Of a DNA stretch of 64,000 bases, positions 48,701-58,600 are shown one piece after another. Source of the stretch: Acanthopleura granulata (Eukaryota; Mollusca; Polyplacophora; Chitonida; Chitonidae); the NCBI GenBank assembly GCA_016165875.1, contig JABBOT010000027.1, positions 2,829,939-2,893,938 on the forward strand. The letters run 5' to 3'. Each line of letters begins with the position of its first letter. Position 1 is the first letter of the stretch. A program made the translations under genes and the position numbers. The notes beneath the pieces were generated by a model. The model saw only the letters and a list, made by a program, of their open reading frames with translations, was not told the origin of the DNA and searched no databases.

Positions 48701-50607
48701 GTGCAATTCATTTATTTATTTGTTTGGTGTTTCACGATGTATTCAAAAATATTTCACTGTTTCAATCATAATCTTGTGCATTTTGCCATTGTTTGAAATA
48801 TTTCACTTACACGAAATCTTCTGACTTCAAGATACAAGTATTAATCACCTTAAATGCAGCTGCGTTAAGAAACAGGCCACCCATATAAGTAATAAACAAT
48901 TGTACATTTTAAAACACATCTCTCTTAAAAGAAAAAGACATGATGTGATAAAATCTGAATTATTTTCTTGCATGCTGGTTAACTCTATAATAATGTTATA
49001 AATCAAGTTTTCCAGCTAGTTAACTCTATAACTCAACTTTTCATGTGGAAGACTAACAAAGTCATGTTGGAGAAACCAGAAACCCAATGCCTCATTTCAT
49101 GTCTATGCCATGCTCATGCGGCTAATAGCCAAAACATATTTATTTATTTATCTGATTGGTGTTTTATGCCGTACTCAAAAATATTTCAATCGTACAATGG
49201 CATCAAACATTATGGTCAGCGGTACCGGGCAGAGCCTGGGGGAAACCCACAACCACCCGCAGGTTGCAGGCAGACCTTCCCACGTACATGTACAGCCAGA
49301 GAGGAAGCCAGCATGAGTTGGACTTGAACTCACAACAACTGCATTGGTGAGAGGCTCCTGGTTTATTATGCTGCACTAGCGTGCTAACCAACTGGGCCAT
49401 GGCTCCACCAAAACATGATTCGTTTGACTTTAACTTCATAACATAACCATAACTTTGTAACTTTGAACTGCAACATCTTGATGAAGTAACATTATGTGTG
49501 ACACTTAAGTCACCCTTTCCTATGCAGAAGCAGGATTGTGACTCTGGCAATAACAAAATGCCTGAGCAGGCCTCATGCCAGGGGATTATGAGACTGGTAT
49601 TCTCTGGCTTGTCAGACAGATTACTATCTAAAAGGAACAGATTAAACTGTACGATCATGCAGCTTTTTGAACTTTTTTTCTGCAATTATCTGCGACTAAT
49701 TCAACAAAACAAGACTTACTTCTGAAGGTTATACAACGTGTGTGAAGTACGGCAGATGACATCAATGCCTGCCTCTTTAGCCAACTGACAGATTGCTGCA
49801 TCTCTTTCCTTACCAAATGGCTCTGGATCTTCCTCAAACGATAAGGTTGAGATCTTCCATTCCTGAAAGAAGATTAAAATAAATGCACTGCTTGGCTGTA
49901 CTTTTATGAGCTCGTAACCTGATGGAATGTTTGATACTGCTTTTTGACATCAGCGTGGCTGCACCGTTTTACAGAAACGTAAAGTTTTTGTCTGTCTGCC
50001 TTAACTTATTTATTTGACTGGTTTTATGCCATACTCAAGAATATTTCACCGAAATGACGGCGGCCAGCGTTATGGTTGGGGGAAACCAGGCAGATTTCCG
50101 AGGGGAAGCCACGACCATCTGCATGTTGTTGGCAGACCTTCCCATGTACGGCCGGAGAGGAAGCCCATCATGAGCTGGACACAGCAACTGCATTGGTGGG
50201 AGGCTTCTGGGTAATTGCACTGCGCTAGCGTGCTAACCGAATAAGCAACCAAGGCCCCCATCTGCATTAACTGATCAGTGAAATGAGCAGTTACATTGTG
50301 AATACAAACATGTATATACACCAGCTCCACTTTCCAGAAGACTGCAGAACTTAATCCCTATACAGAAAATTCTCACTAACGTAGTGTTTAACTTTGGACA
50401 AACCTGAAATTTCACTCAGGCAACACTGTACTCAAGATTTATTTTCTTGGTTTAGACTGAACAGCAGAGCCTTGATTAAGCCTACATGAATGTCATACCT
50501 TAAATAGCTTTGGGAACACATCTGCAGGCTGTCCTCGGATTACAAACAGTCTTGAGTTGAGCTTACGCAGACTGCTGTCTAGATCTTCTAGGCACTGTAG
50601 GAGGAAT
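42495..50607 (-). CDS. CRY: Cryptochrome, vertebrate-like (type II) clock repressor class, partial
   Basis: Nine minus-strand exons join in perfect phase to about 445 residues of the photolyase-homology region. This class binds FAD but acts mainly in the nucleus as a repressor of the CLOCK:BMAL1 circadian activator. In order: [10 protein letters not shown] and [14 protein letters not shown] (alpha/beta domain), [95 protein letters not shown] and [18 protein letters not shown]. Next comes [20 protein letters not shown], diagnostic for type II cryptochromes as opposed to (6-4) photolyases, which have SASAFFHQFF and PVAFG there. It ends with [10 protein letters not shown], the coiled-coil helix that contacts PER/FBXL3 in mammals. 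The first ~50 residues and the tail are missing or uncertain. FAD-domain residues look intact. Confidence 0.97.
44412..44563 (-). CDS. CRY: Cryptochrome exon (type II signature)
   Basis: 152 bases, acceptor TTGTCAG|GTG, donor ATCAG|GTAAGA. It encodes [30 protein letters not shown] and [17 protein letters not shown]. The change to methionine in NAGMWMW (serine in vertebrates) is conservative for the position. The [17 protein letters not shown] combination separates it from (6-4) photolyases. Confidence 0.98.
45004..45144 (-). CDS. CRY: Cryptochrome exon (FAD domain, HHLARHAVA)
   Basis: 141 bases, phase 0, acceptor CTGTTTAG|GGT, donor AAG|GTAAGC. It encodes [33 protein letters not shown] and [11 protein letters not shown]. 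This is the most conserved part of the animal cryptochrome/(6-4) photolyase family and is unaltered here. Confidence 0.98.
45230..45360 (-). repeat. Partial SINE in a cryptochrome intron
   Basis: ATTGATTCATTTGACAG, ACCATACTCAAGAATATTT and GTGAAACCCACAACCATCCG in the SINE order. The tRNA-like head is missing. Confidence 0.75.
45997..46167 (-). CDS. CRY: Cryptochrome exon (FAD domain, LLWREFF)
   Basis: 171 bases, phase 0, acceptor TTTATTTCAG|GTG, donor GAG|GTAAGA. It encodes [19 protein letters not shown] and [15 protein letters not shown]. Tryptophans used in the photolyase/cryptochrome electron chain fall in and after this segment. Confidence 0.97.
46440..46915. repeat. 32-bp minisatellite in a cryptochrome intron
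   Basis: About 15 units of CCATGCTGATCC followed by AGACCCATTACAAACTGTCA (32 bp). Units vary at a few positions and two or three are expanded or substituted. The array fills much of the 799-bp intron between the exons at 46167 and 46967 and stops about 50 bases before the downstream exon edge. The open frame at 46691-46978 is a product of the array. Confidence 0.92.
46967..47107 (-). CDS. CRY: Cryptochrome exon (start of FAD domain)
   Basis: 141 bases, phase 0 on both sides, acceptor TTGCTGCAG|GCA, donor AAG|GTTAGA. It encodes [24 protein letters not shown] and LTELYRK. The [13 protein letters not shown] loop is part of the FAD pocket in this family. Confidence 0.97.
47341..47429 (-). CDS. 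CRY: Cryptochrome exon (GETEAL segment)
   Basis: 89 bases, acceptor CATTGAAG|GAT, donor AAG|GTGAGA. It encodes [19 protein letters not shown] through RHLERK. The acceptor has a weak pyrimidine tract, but the phase and the homology on both sides fix it. Confidence 0.95.
47640..47824 (-). CDS. CRY: Cryptochrome exon (linker region)
   Basis: 185 bases, acceptor TTTGTGTCAG|GAT, donor TTAG|GTGAGA. It encodes the [17 protein letters not shown] block and the variable linker before VPTLEELG. The linker sequence ([14 protein letters not shown]) is of the length usual for the family. Confidence 0.96.
48100..48660. repeat. Three-and-a-half-unit tandem repeat, ~170 bp, in a cryptochrome intron
   Basis: CAGGTCATTTTGCACAC recurs at 48209, 48379 and 48554 (spacing 170 and 175), each followed by GAGAATCCTATG or GACAATCCTATG and then AGATATGC. 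A partial unit precedes the first. The array ends in GACAGACAGACAGACG, like the ends of the 29-31 kb element. It may be the sub-terminal repeat block of a related mobile element. Confidence 0.8.
48711..48765 (-). repeat. SINE tail fragment
   Basis: TTTATTTATTTGTTTGGTG and GTATTCAAAAATATTTCACT match the SINE tail and core start. Nothing further is preserved. Confidence 0.7.
49137..49406 (-). repeat. tRNA-derived SINE, well preserved
   Basis: On the minus strand: head GGCCCAGTTGGTTAGCACGC (A-box), then GTGAGTTCAAGTCC (B-box), a body with CCGGCTGTAC-like and GGTTTCCCC-like blocks in reverse, and a tail ending (TAAA)n, seen as TTTATTTATTTATC on the plus strand. All parts of a tRNA-derived SINE are present. 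The 160-codon frame at 49203-49685 reads through it and is not a gene. Confidence 0.92.
49720..49862 (-). CDS. CRY: Cryptochrome exon (EPFGKERDA segment)
   Basis: 143 bases, acceptor TCTTTCAG|GAA, donor CAGAA|GTAAGT. It encodes 47 residues plus two bases, including [11 protein letters not shown] and SHTLYNL. It is flanked on both sides by SINE copies in the same orientation (49137-49406 and 50005-50259). Confidence 0.96.
50005..50259 (-). repeat. tRNA-derived SINE, second copy
   Basis: Same family and orientation as 49137-49406. It has the tail TTATTTATTTGACTGG, the core CCATACTCAAGAATATTTCA, ACGGCGGCCAGCGTTATGG, CTTCCCATGTACGGCCGGAG and the head GCGCTAGCGTGCTAACCGAA. The B-box region carries a deletion (GCTGGACACAGCAACTG), so this copy is probably transcriptionally dead. 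Confidence 0.9.
50499..50607 (-). CDS. CRY: Cryptochrome exon (alpha/beta domain)
   Basis: 109 bases, acceptor TACATTTCAG|ATT, donor AAG|GTATGA. It starts one base into the phase, completing an arginine codon that must begin in an upstream exon (expected ...NKW|R). It encodes 36 residues from [10 protein letters not shown] to FPKLFK. The preceding exon or exons, with the HWFRKGLRLHDNP-type start, were searched for to 64000 on this strand and not found. Confidence 0.96.
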
Positions 50608-51059
50608 CTGAAATGTACAAAACAAATGAAGGGTGAATGTCCGATTTTTGTATACTTCTAGGTCACTTTGTTTTTGTACAACATGATACACAGAATGGCT
50701 GCCATCCACAAATAGCTGGCTTCATCTAGGGGTAGTGAAAAACAATACCCCAACAAATGTTTGGCTTCATCCAGGTTAAAAAGGGGTAGTGACAAACAAT
50801 ACCCGAACAAATATGTCAACCAAATATACACTCAAATAAATATATCCCTATTTATATACATGTACCAGATGCAGTGTAGATTAAACAGAAAGCCATACAT
50901 GTATCTAGTATGCATGTATATATGTAGAAAATGGTGATATGGCTACCATGACAACTATGTAAATGCTGTGCAGTGCACTTCAAACCCCTTGGCCTTAAGG
51001 ACATGTACAATGTAACAAATAGATACAAATGAAGAAAAAGAGCAAGCTCAATGAAAAGC

Positions 51060-51320
51060 ATAAGGGTTCGTCCTCATGCCAAAATGTAAGTGTGGTGTGA
51101 GTTTGGTGAACTTCAGATGAACCATTCTAGAGATAGGGCGTTTACAAGCTTTGTATAAAATTTAACTTAAATCACCCAAACAGCCTCCAAGAAAAAGGTC
51201 AAGATCGCTGAAGTTCTTCCTCATGTCCAGGTGTATGTGTGATGTAAGTTTGGTGAAAATCGGACAAACCTTTCTTTCTTTTTCACAAGGTCCGGATTGA
51301 CGGACGCTGCCTTCTATGAT
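51060..51320. repeat. Two diverged direct repeats, ~125 bp apart
   Basis: The blocks GTTCGTCCTCATGCCAAAAT and GTTCTTCCTCATGTCCAGGT each continue GTGTGGTG(A/T)-type text and AGTTTGGTGAA, ending in a CAGATGAACC or CGGACAAACC word. It resembles the sub-unit structure of the other inverted-end repeat families in this window. Confidence 0.55.
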
Positions 51321-51852
51321 AATACCTCCATTTATAAATGGATAAATTTCAACTGATACACAATTGTCACTTCTACTGTCCACCTATGTCTTAATCCACC
51401 AATAATTAGAACTGTACATGAAAAAGAGTTGGAGTTGAAGACCAGACAACAAGTTCACATCTATCTACATGGTACATGTAGATACCATGGATTTCCTGCC
51501 TAGTGACATGTCTAAATCCAAAGTTTACGTCTACAAATCTCAAAGAGCCTTCCTTGCTGAAACGATTACTCTGGTCACTTGGTGTTTTGTCTCAAATCCA
51601 AAGGGTGTGGCCAAAAGTCTAAAAAGAATATGAATAAAGTTGATTTTGCAGAATCAAATCTTCACCAGTTTTGTGTTTCAATTATACAACCCACATAACC
51701 CACACACTGCTGTTTCACTCTTCCTTAAAAACTTTCATGATGCCTTTCTGTGTTGTATTTTTTGTCAACAGAAGTGATCTAATAGCACCCACTGTTTATA
51801 GTTCTGTGTAAACCTTAATTAATTCAGCATGAATTATCTACTTTAAACATTT

Positions 51853-52587
51853 TCAAACTGGACACTGAAGGGATAACATATACCGATGGGAGAGTCCTGT
51901 GTAAAGGCTTGTGAGCAGCATCCGAATGGCTATTCTTGGGGACCTTTGTTTTGTGTTCAGTAGAGATATTGCATGTGACACCGTATCATCAAGCTGAAGG
52001 TTGGTTAGGTCAGTGAGAGCATAAGTATCATCGTCTGACAACAATTCATCGGCAAAGTCTAAATGCTCCAACCATGTTTTTACCACTTGTATTCAAATCA
52101 ATTCCAACAGGCTATCTACCTCACTGGCCCTCACAGTTGTGGTATGTTTACTAGCCGGTATCTGGTAAGGTCAACGATGTCCCTGAATTTAAGGTGCTTC
52201 AAACGTAAATAGATATTGCAGAATCTGTACCAGTCAGGAACAAGAACTCCCTAACGCAAAAAAACATCAAGGTGCGAAGCAACAGGCATAACTTTAAGTG
52301 CCTGTCCCTTGGCATATCATACACCTGGAATGGCTTTTTGAACACGTCATGACAGCCAATGAAACGCACGCTGTTGGATACATTTCATTCTCAAGGCGTT
52401 GCTTTCTGACACCTGTCTTGCCATTCGAAGATATCTGTGAATAGTAGGATTGCTGACGACAGAGATTACACATAAATTTTCCCTCGCATCTCAACTGACC
52501 TTTCAAATAATGGTGTAGATCAACAGTTAATTTTCTCATGTGTCTCTGTTCCTGTTTACCACAGTCGACACACGCGGGCAAGGCCAT
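51853..52587 (-). pseudogene. Broken coding relic with CxxC pairs, in the cryptochrome 5' intron
   Basis: An ATG in an excellent context (ATCACCATGG) at 52587 opens 97 codons. They contain ACVDC, MCNLC and RCMIC (three CxxC pairs) and a basic TGVRKQRLENE stretch, suggesting a zinc-binding domain. Downstream, after stops and frame changes, coding-like text continues (VPDWYRFCNIYLRLKHLKF, LTRYRLVNIPQL). It ends with the 77-codon frame 52086-51853 (VVKTWLEHLDFADELL, SPRIAIRMLLTSLYTGLSHR). The pattern suggests one ~230-residue or longer protein broken by several mutations. It could be the N-terminal part of a transposon protein, but I do not recognise the family. Confidence 0.5.
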
Positions 52588-52639
52588 GGTGATTGCAGTG
52601 TTACATGTATAGCACAGGATGAAATGAAAGCAGTTCACA

Positions 52640-55600
52640 CTTCACACAAATAATTCTTGAAGATAGTTCAGAAGTGTCAGTCTTACTCATAATGAAATGA
52701 CCTTCCACTGTTAGTGACAAATGACCTCACGTGTTCTCAGACAGAATTCATGTGCAATTTCGTAAAAACAATCCCCTCCTGTTACGTATTAGCATTCTGT
52801 GATATTTGTCGGTACTAATTCAGGGTATTATTTTGAGTAGTTAAATACTAGTAGCCATACATATATTTACATATAAAAAAGGAATTTTCAACAAGACAAG
52901 AAATAACAACCACTCTGGTTCGAACTCTACTTCCAAAAGCTGCATGTACTCAACAGGAGCTCACCCACTGTACTGTGACAGATACCTATAAACCGTCAAC
53001 AGAAACAAGGAATTTAAACTACCCAAAGAGAGAAAAAAGCTGATTGCGTCGTAAAGTTTATGTTTTTCATACGAAGACAAATGTTAACCAAAACAAAACT
53101 ATGACAAAAAGCCGAAATACATACATAAAAGTTTCATTAAAAATATTTTTCTGGATAACGTTGATCATGTTGAAAATGAAAAACACAGCACCTTATTTCA
53201 ACTCAAAATTATCATTACGAGTCAATTACTAAGCAGGTATCTCTGCTATGGCCACAAAACTATTATATCTGCTACATCTGATTCAGAAATTTCCAGAATT
53301 GTGCAGGGATTTTGAAATATGCACTTTCTTATCGTACCGTTCTGGGTCCTTTAAGAGAATTGGGGGGCAAAAAGAAAACAGTGAAGCAACAGTGTTTCCT
53401 CATGCAACATTTAGGCAAATTTAGTAATGGTAAATAATTTATGGTAAGATTAAAACTCTCCATTTTTCTTAAAATTTATTTAAGTACTACCAACTTAAAA
53501 CATGTCACATTTAGCCATTTTCAAGGTCCCACCTGACCAAAGAACGCTCAAATAAATCCACCAAGGAGTGCAAGGGATATAATTCAGCAGAGGTCTATTG
53601 GGATATTATCACCACATTGAGGATACATCAACAATAACTCTGACCTTTAACCTTAATACACAAGTAACAAAAATGAAACAATTGCTCAGGTCTAGCTGTT
53701 ACATATATCCAGTATAACAAGAAAAAGAGCTTTTTGAACATAAGTATCAAATGGCATAGAACACTGATGTCAAATGCATCTCAACAGGGTGGCTGGCCTG
53801 CCTCAGCCCACATTTATGTTTTGAAACCACATGGCTACCACACCCAGTGAGAGACACCCACACCTGTGTAGGAACCAGGTCATTACACCTGTTTTTAGGG
53901 TCTTTGTTGAAAATAAAACTGTGACAAAAACACCCACAGGTGGCTTGTTTTGTTTTCTTTCCATGAATTGTTTTGATAGTGATACAGATGGTGTAGTAGA
54001 AGTGGAAGGAGTAGTTTTATCATGACACGCTATTTACACCTGTATGATACAAATGACCACCTGTAGACTCTTTACATTTCACCCTGCCATGCCTGTTGGC
54101 TGCACCCTTATTTTATCCAAGAGAGAAAATCAGCAGTTCACACTCGTTATAGGTGGGATCATGTGATCATTCTGTCTGAATATTTATAGGATAACTATAA
54201 ACCAGCGTGAGGACAAATTATCAAGGACCACAGCCATGCCAATATTACCTGCAAAGGATATGTAGCTTTGGAGGTCTAAGTGATAGAAAGGAGGGAGTAT
54301 CCCAGCTACCAACCGGTCGCCAACTCGTCCACCACATCTACTGGCTTTTTAAGTGTGACGTCTGTATGCAATACCTGTCAGTATATTAAATAGCAATACA
54401 GACGCAGATCTTGTCGACCTATTGTCTGGTAGTTTTGATATTATTTTCTGATTTGATAACGAAAAGAAAAAACCTATAGACTAATGTTATGAAAACAGAA
54501 AATGATCTAAATATGGGAAGGAGCAGCCCAGTCCACCCTAGCAAATGAGACACTTGATTTCACAATGGTGGCTGGCAAAGTGGCTATGTTTGAGTGAAGT
54601 ATGATGTTTATGTTATGGTCTTAATTACTGCTGGATAATGAGCAATTCAGAATTACTTCGAGATCATGAGAAATCTGTTTTTGTTGAATACAACTTTGAC
54701 AACAGGGCCAAGTTCCAGGTTCTTAAATGTAACGATTCTGAGCAATTAACGTCAAAGCTAGGTTGGGAACCTGGTCATGCACCAGATCTCTGAGACAGAC
54801 TCAGTCTGCCTTATGTTTGATCCTCAGGCCTACAGATCCCTTCTTATTCCCCCAAAAACAGATACAGTATATCCACTGAATCACTTGAAACATACATGTA
54901 TGATCGGTGCATAATGGTAGGGTGAAAAAGTTCTGGTTACCATTTCTGGGATTACTGGAAGTGTTTACGCCTACAAAATCTATAGGTGAGTACACAGCCT
55001 AACACCAAACTAAGTGTTACTCTCTTGAAAGACAAGAATGCTCAGCGACGTGTACTTGTACTGTTGCCTCTAACATTCCTGGTGAATATGGAATGGTCTG
55101 AAAGCATTAGGTCCTAGCATCCAGAGTTAGTGAAACAATGAACTCCATCTGACCTTTCACCCTGATGATATACATGTATCTCTTAATCAGTCACAATACC
55201 GACTCTCCATATTTAAATGGACTCGTGCTTTAGCAATTTTCATTTAGAGATCTATCCAAGATATATCAGATGGAGAGTTTTCTGTAACACATATTTCCAC
55301 CTATGATAAGAAGTCTTCTGCATTTGGAGGGACATTGTGCATAACTACAGCTACGATTCAGGCAACCATGTTCTTCAACAGGAACCTATGGGCGGTTAAT
55401 CCTTCACTGGAAACGCTGTACAATGACTTAGTTTAATATGGATGAAACCGACAACTGAGCACTCAGCCTTGATCTGCAACACGTACATGAACCAAGTTAG
55501 GATTCAACATGATGAACCATACTAACAAAAAAGCAGACGCATATACTGGTAAAAATGGCTATAATTTTTCCATCTGGATAAAACGACACACAACTTCATC

Positions 55601-58600
55601 TGGTCATGCCATCCACAGAGTTTCAATTCTATGCGATGGACTGCTTTGAAAAGAGTCTGGAAAACTATTTTGTGCAGGACAGAGAGACAGGCTACAAATC
55701 TATAATATCCCTCTTTGGCAAAATAGGCCTTAGCTCAAGCAAACGTTTGTCTAACTCTTTACTGTTGGCCAGTGACTTTTCTTCTCTGTTGGTTTCTATT
55801 CATATAACCCAATCTCTGTGGTGGTCCTTACAGGTTAACCTGTTGAAATACAGACTATTTTAAGCCACTTGACCTACAGACTTGAAATTATGCAGATATA
55901 ATCTGTCAGTGCTGAACCAGTGTCCATCATAATTCCATTGATCTACACATTGCCCTATTGCATTTTGTGCAAATCCATTGAAAATATTATAAAGACCCAA
56001 TGGGCAGATTCTTCTAAAATTGATGTACATATATATAAACAGTTCCTAGTTACTATAAGATTGAGAAATAAGTGACATCTGCTAAAAGCTGTCAAACCCT
56101 CAAATGTAATACGATGTCACAGTTTCAAAAGCCTGGTATAACTCTGATGTAATCTGATGTGTTTTTTGCAAGAGATTACATATCCGCTGATGTCATATCA
56201 TGTATCAACAGATTAGGGTTACGATCAACAGTTTTCTGACCAGAATCTTTTAAATGACATCAGCGTATTTCAAAAACAGAAATTTCAGAGTGTTAATGTA
56301 AAACATAATCCACCAGTAGAAGTTCACACAGACAGTATCTTAAGAATTATACAAGCCCTTCTGACTGCCTGTTTTACACTTCACTGTCCAAGATTCCCCA
56401 AGTACTTCAATGTTTAAAAGTAGCTACTTTTTCTCTAATTTGATAGCAAACAACAAACAATGTGGACCCAGTTGAAACCTCTAGCAAATCTTTTTTTTTT
56501 TTCTGTGCGTGCATGTAGATGTGAATATAGCAGTTTCATTTTTTATAATCAGACTGACCCATATATACATCTTCCCCATAAAAACAACTTGACCTTCAGA
56601 GAGCGTGAACAGACACATGATTAACTCACCTGTTTATATTTAGATTAAGATTACGACAGACTTGCTTATTATTAAACAAAGTATCATAGATAGCACATTG
56701 TTACGAAGTCTTACAAGTTTGTTGGATTTCAGTGCTGTCAACAACTACATGTATATCACGACAGTTTCTTCCTAAAATGCTAGACCCCATATTTCAATAG
56801 ATGTATACTGAAATTTTAACTGCAGAGTAACACGTGAATTGATAAATGAATCTCTGCTCAAAACCTCAGATTAAAATTTCCAGGAAAAACACATTCAGTG
56901 GTGTTCATACACACACATTAAAACTAGTGTCCTCTGTAACTAACTATTCTGTTTGAGGCCTGCCGATCCCAAAACTATCCATGACAATTACACAGATTCA
57001 CAAAACAGGCTCCGCATTATCACTCTACCCAGTCTACTGAGGTCTCCAACAGAAAACCTCCATCACTTGTGAGGAAGAAGAGCTTGACCAAAATGCAGAC
57101 AGGTGATGACCTCTGTCAAGTGTCAGTGCCATGATTATTATTTCCTTTGATCAATCTATTTTTCTTTTAGTGGTCCCTTCGATTATGTGACTTATTGACC
57201 CATCAGATCGAGATGGCTACTGCAGTAGGGCAGAGCCTGAAAATATGCTTATTTTGTCCTTTTGTGCGACTGTCAGAAATGGTGTCTGGGTTCTTCGAGC
57301 CTCAGATCAGGCCACATTAATTATTCAAGCACATTTGGCTTATTCAGGTTGAGGTTGGTGAAGGTTTAGTAAGTGTGTCAATAGCACTAAATGTCCCTTC
57401 ATGGAAATCCAATGCATCAGAGGCTTTTTCTCTCCGTGACTGTTGTTGCTTGATTAAGAATTACACAACCCTGCAATTATAATGTTCTGTTATATAACAG
57501 GCTCAATCAATTGGTAACTATCATGACTAGTGCATGATGTCACTCATGCAAAACTAAGCTTGTATAATTTAGATAAATTCCAGGAAAATGGAATGGTGTG
57601 GAAGCTCATCAACTACGGTATTTCATAAAGGAAACAGTGCTAGTGTATCAGGCGCTTACACATACATTAATAGGATGTTGTTTACCAGATAAAGTCAAGG
57701 TCAGACAAGGACATATAGGCCTGAGGGCTCAGTCCTTTAAAACTGTATCAACACCTAGAAAATGTATGTGTTAATGACAAACACTGATTCACCCCCCATT
57801 ATCCCCATTTTACATGACATGGAAAATAACAACTATCAGCAGTATTCAACTTTTGCGGTCTTCAGTATTTTAACAATTAACACTAACTTTTAAATGATAC
57901 AGAGAAAGCTTTGTACAAAACAAATTTGAATATTTATTACCACATCAGATTAATTAGGATAAGTAACCACCAGTAAGAAATGGCCATGTATCTAAACAAG
58001 CAACTTGGTAACATGATTTGGAGCCAGTCAGCCAGCATAGCCAAGTGGACATCTCTACATCTTGGGTAGTAGTGGCAAACAGCAGTCACTCTGCCTAATC
58101 TTTGTCAGAAATTCACTGACAGACCTCAAATTAATCACACTGTCAATACACTAACCTCAGTGTATTTGTCAAATTAATGATTTTACATCATATATCACAG
58201 ACCAATGGCAGGGTAAGCCGCAAGAAAAATCCTTGAGAGGCCTAATGCGGATGAATGAAGCAAGATGTGTGTCTGGCAAAAAGCTTACCTTTAGGCGAAA
58301 TGAAGTAGATGTACAGTACTTCATCGTCTTCATGGCTACATGCAGGCATCAAATATTTATTTTAAAACTGTACGTAAAATAATGAGGTCGTAAAACTATG
58401 TTCTTCAAATACAATCAATTACATCTGATCTCTCTGATAAAATTATGAGGTGCAAGGCAGCATCTTCATATCACTAGCAGCCGCACAAATTGACAAAGAT
58501 GCTGCAGGACACATATCGCTATGTGTGTATCCATGTATCCACTAAAAATAAAAACCATCCAGTACACTGTATGTGGAAACAAACTGGATATGTAGCTATA

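Noticed and set aside
49330..49406. A true tRNA gene
   Set aside because: Only the A- and B-box parts are tRNA-like. There is no closed acceptor stem, and the unit is followed by the SINE body and tail shared by other copies.
49203..49685. 160-codon minus-strand frame
   Set aside because: Half of it reads through a tRNA-derived SINE and the rest is intronic. No homology recognised.
51302..51345. TATAAATGGAG|GTATT as the end of the missing cryptochrome exon (expected ...NKWR)
   Set aside because: The few matching residues are preceded by an in-frame stop and by repeat sequence. The rest of the expected exon is absent.
8032..56836. CACGTG E-boxes at 8032, 12778, 39761, 48698, 52728 and 56831 as evidence of clock control of CRY
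   Set aside because: For this base composition about seven are expected by chance in 64 kb, so six is no enrichment, and none is near a supported CRY promoter.
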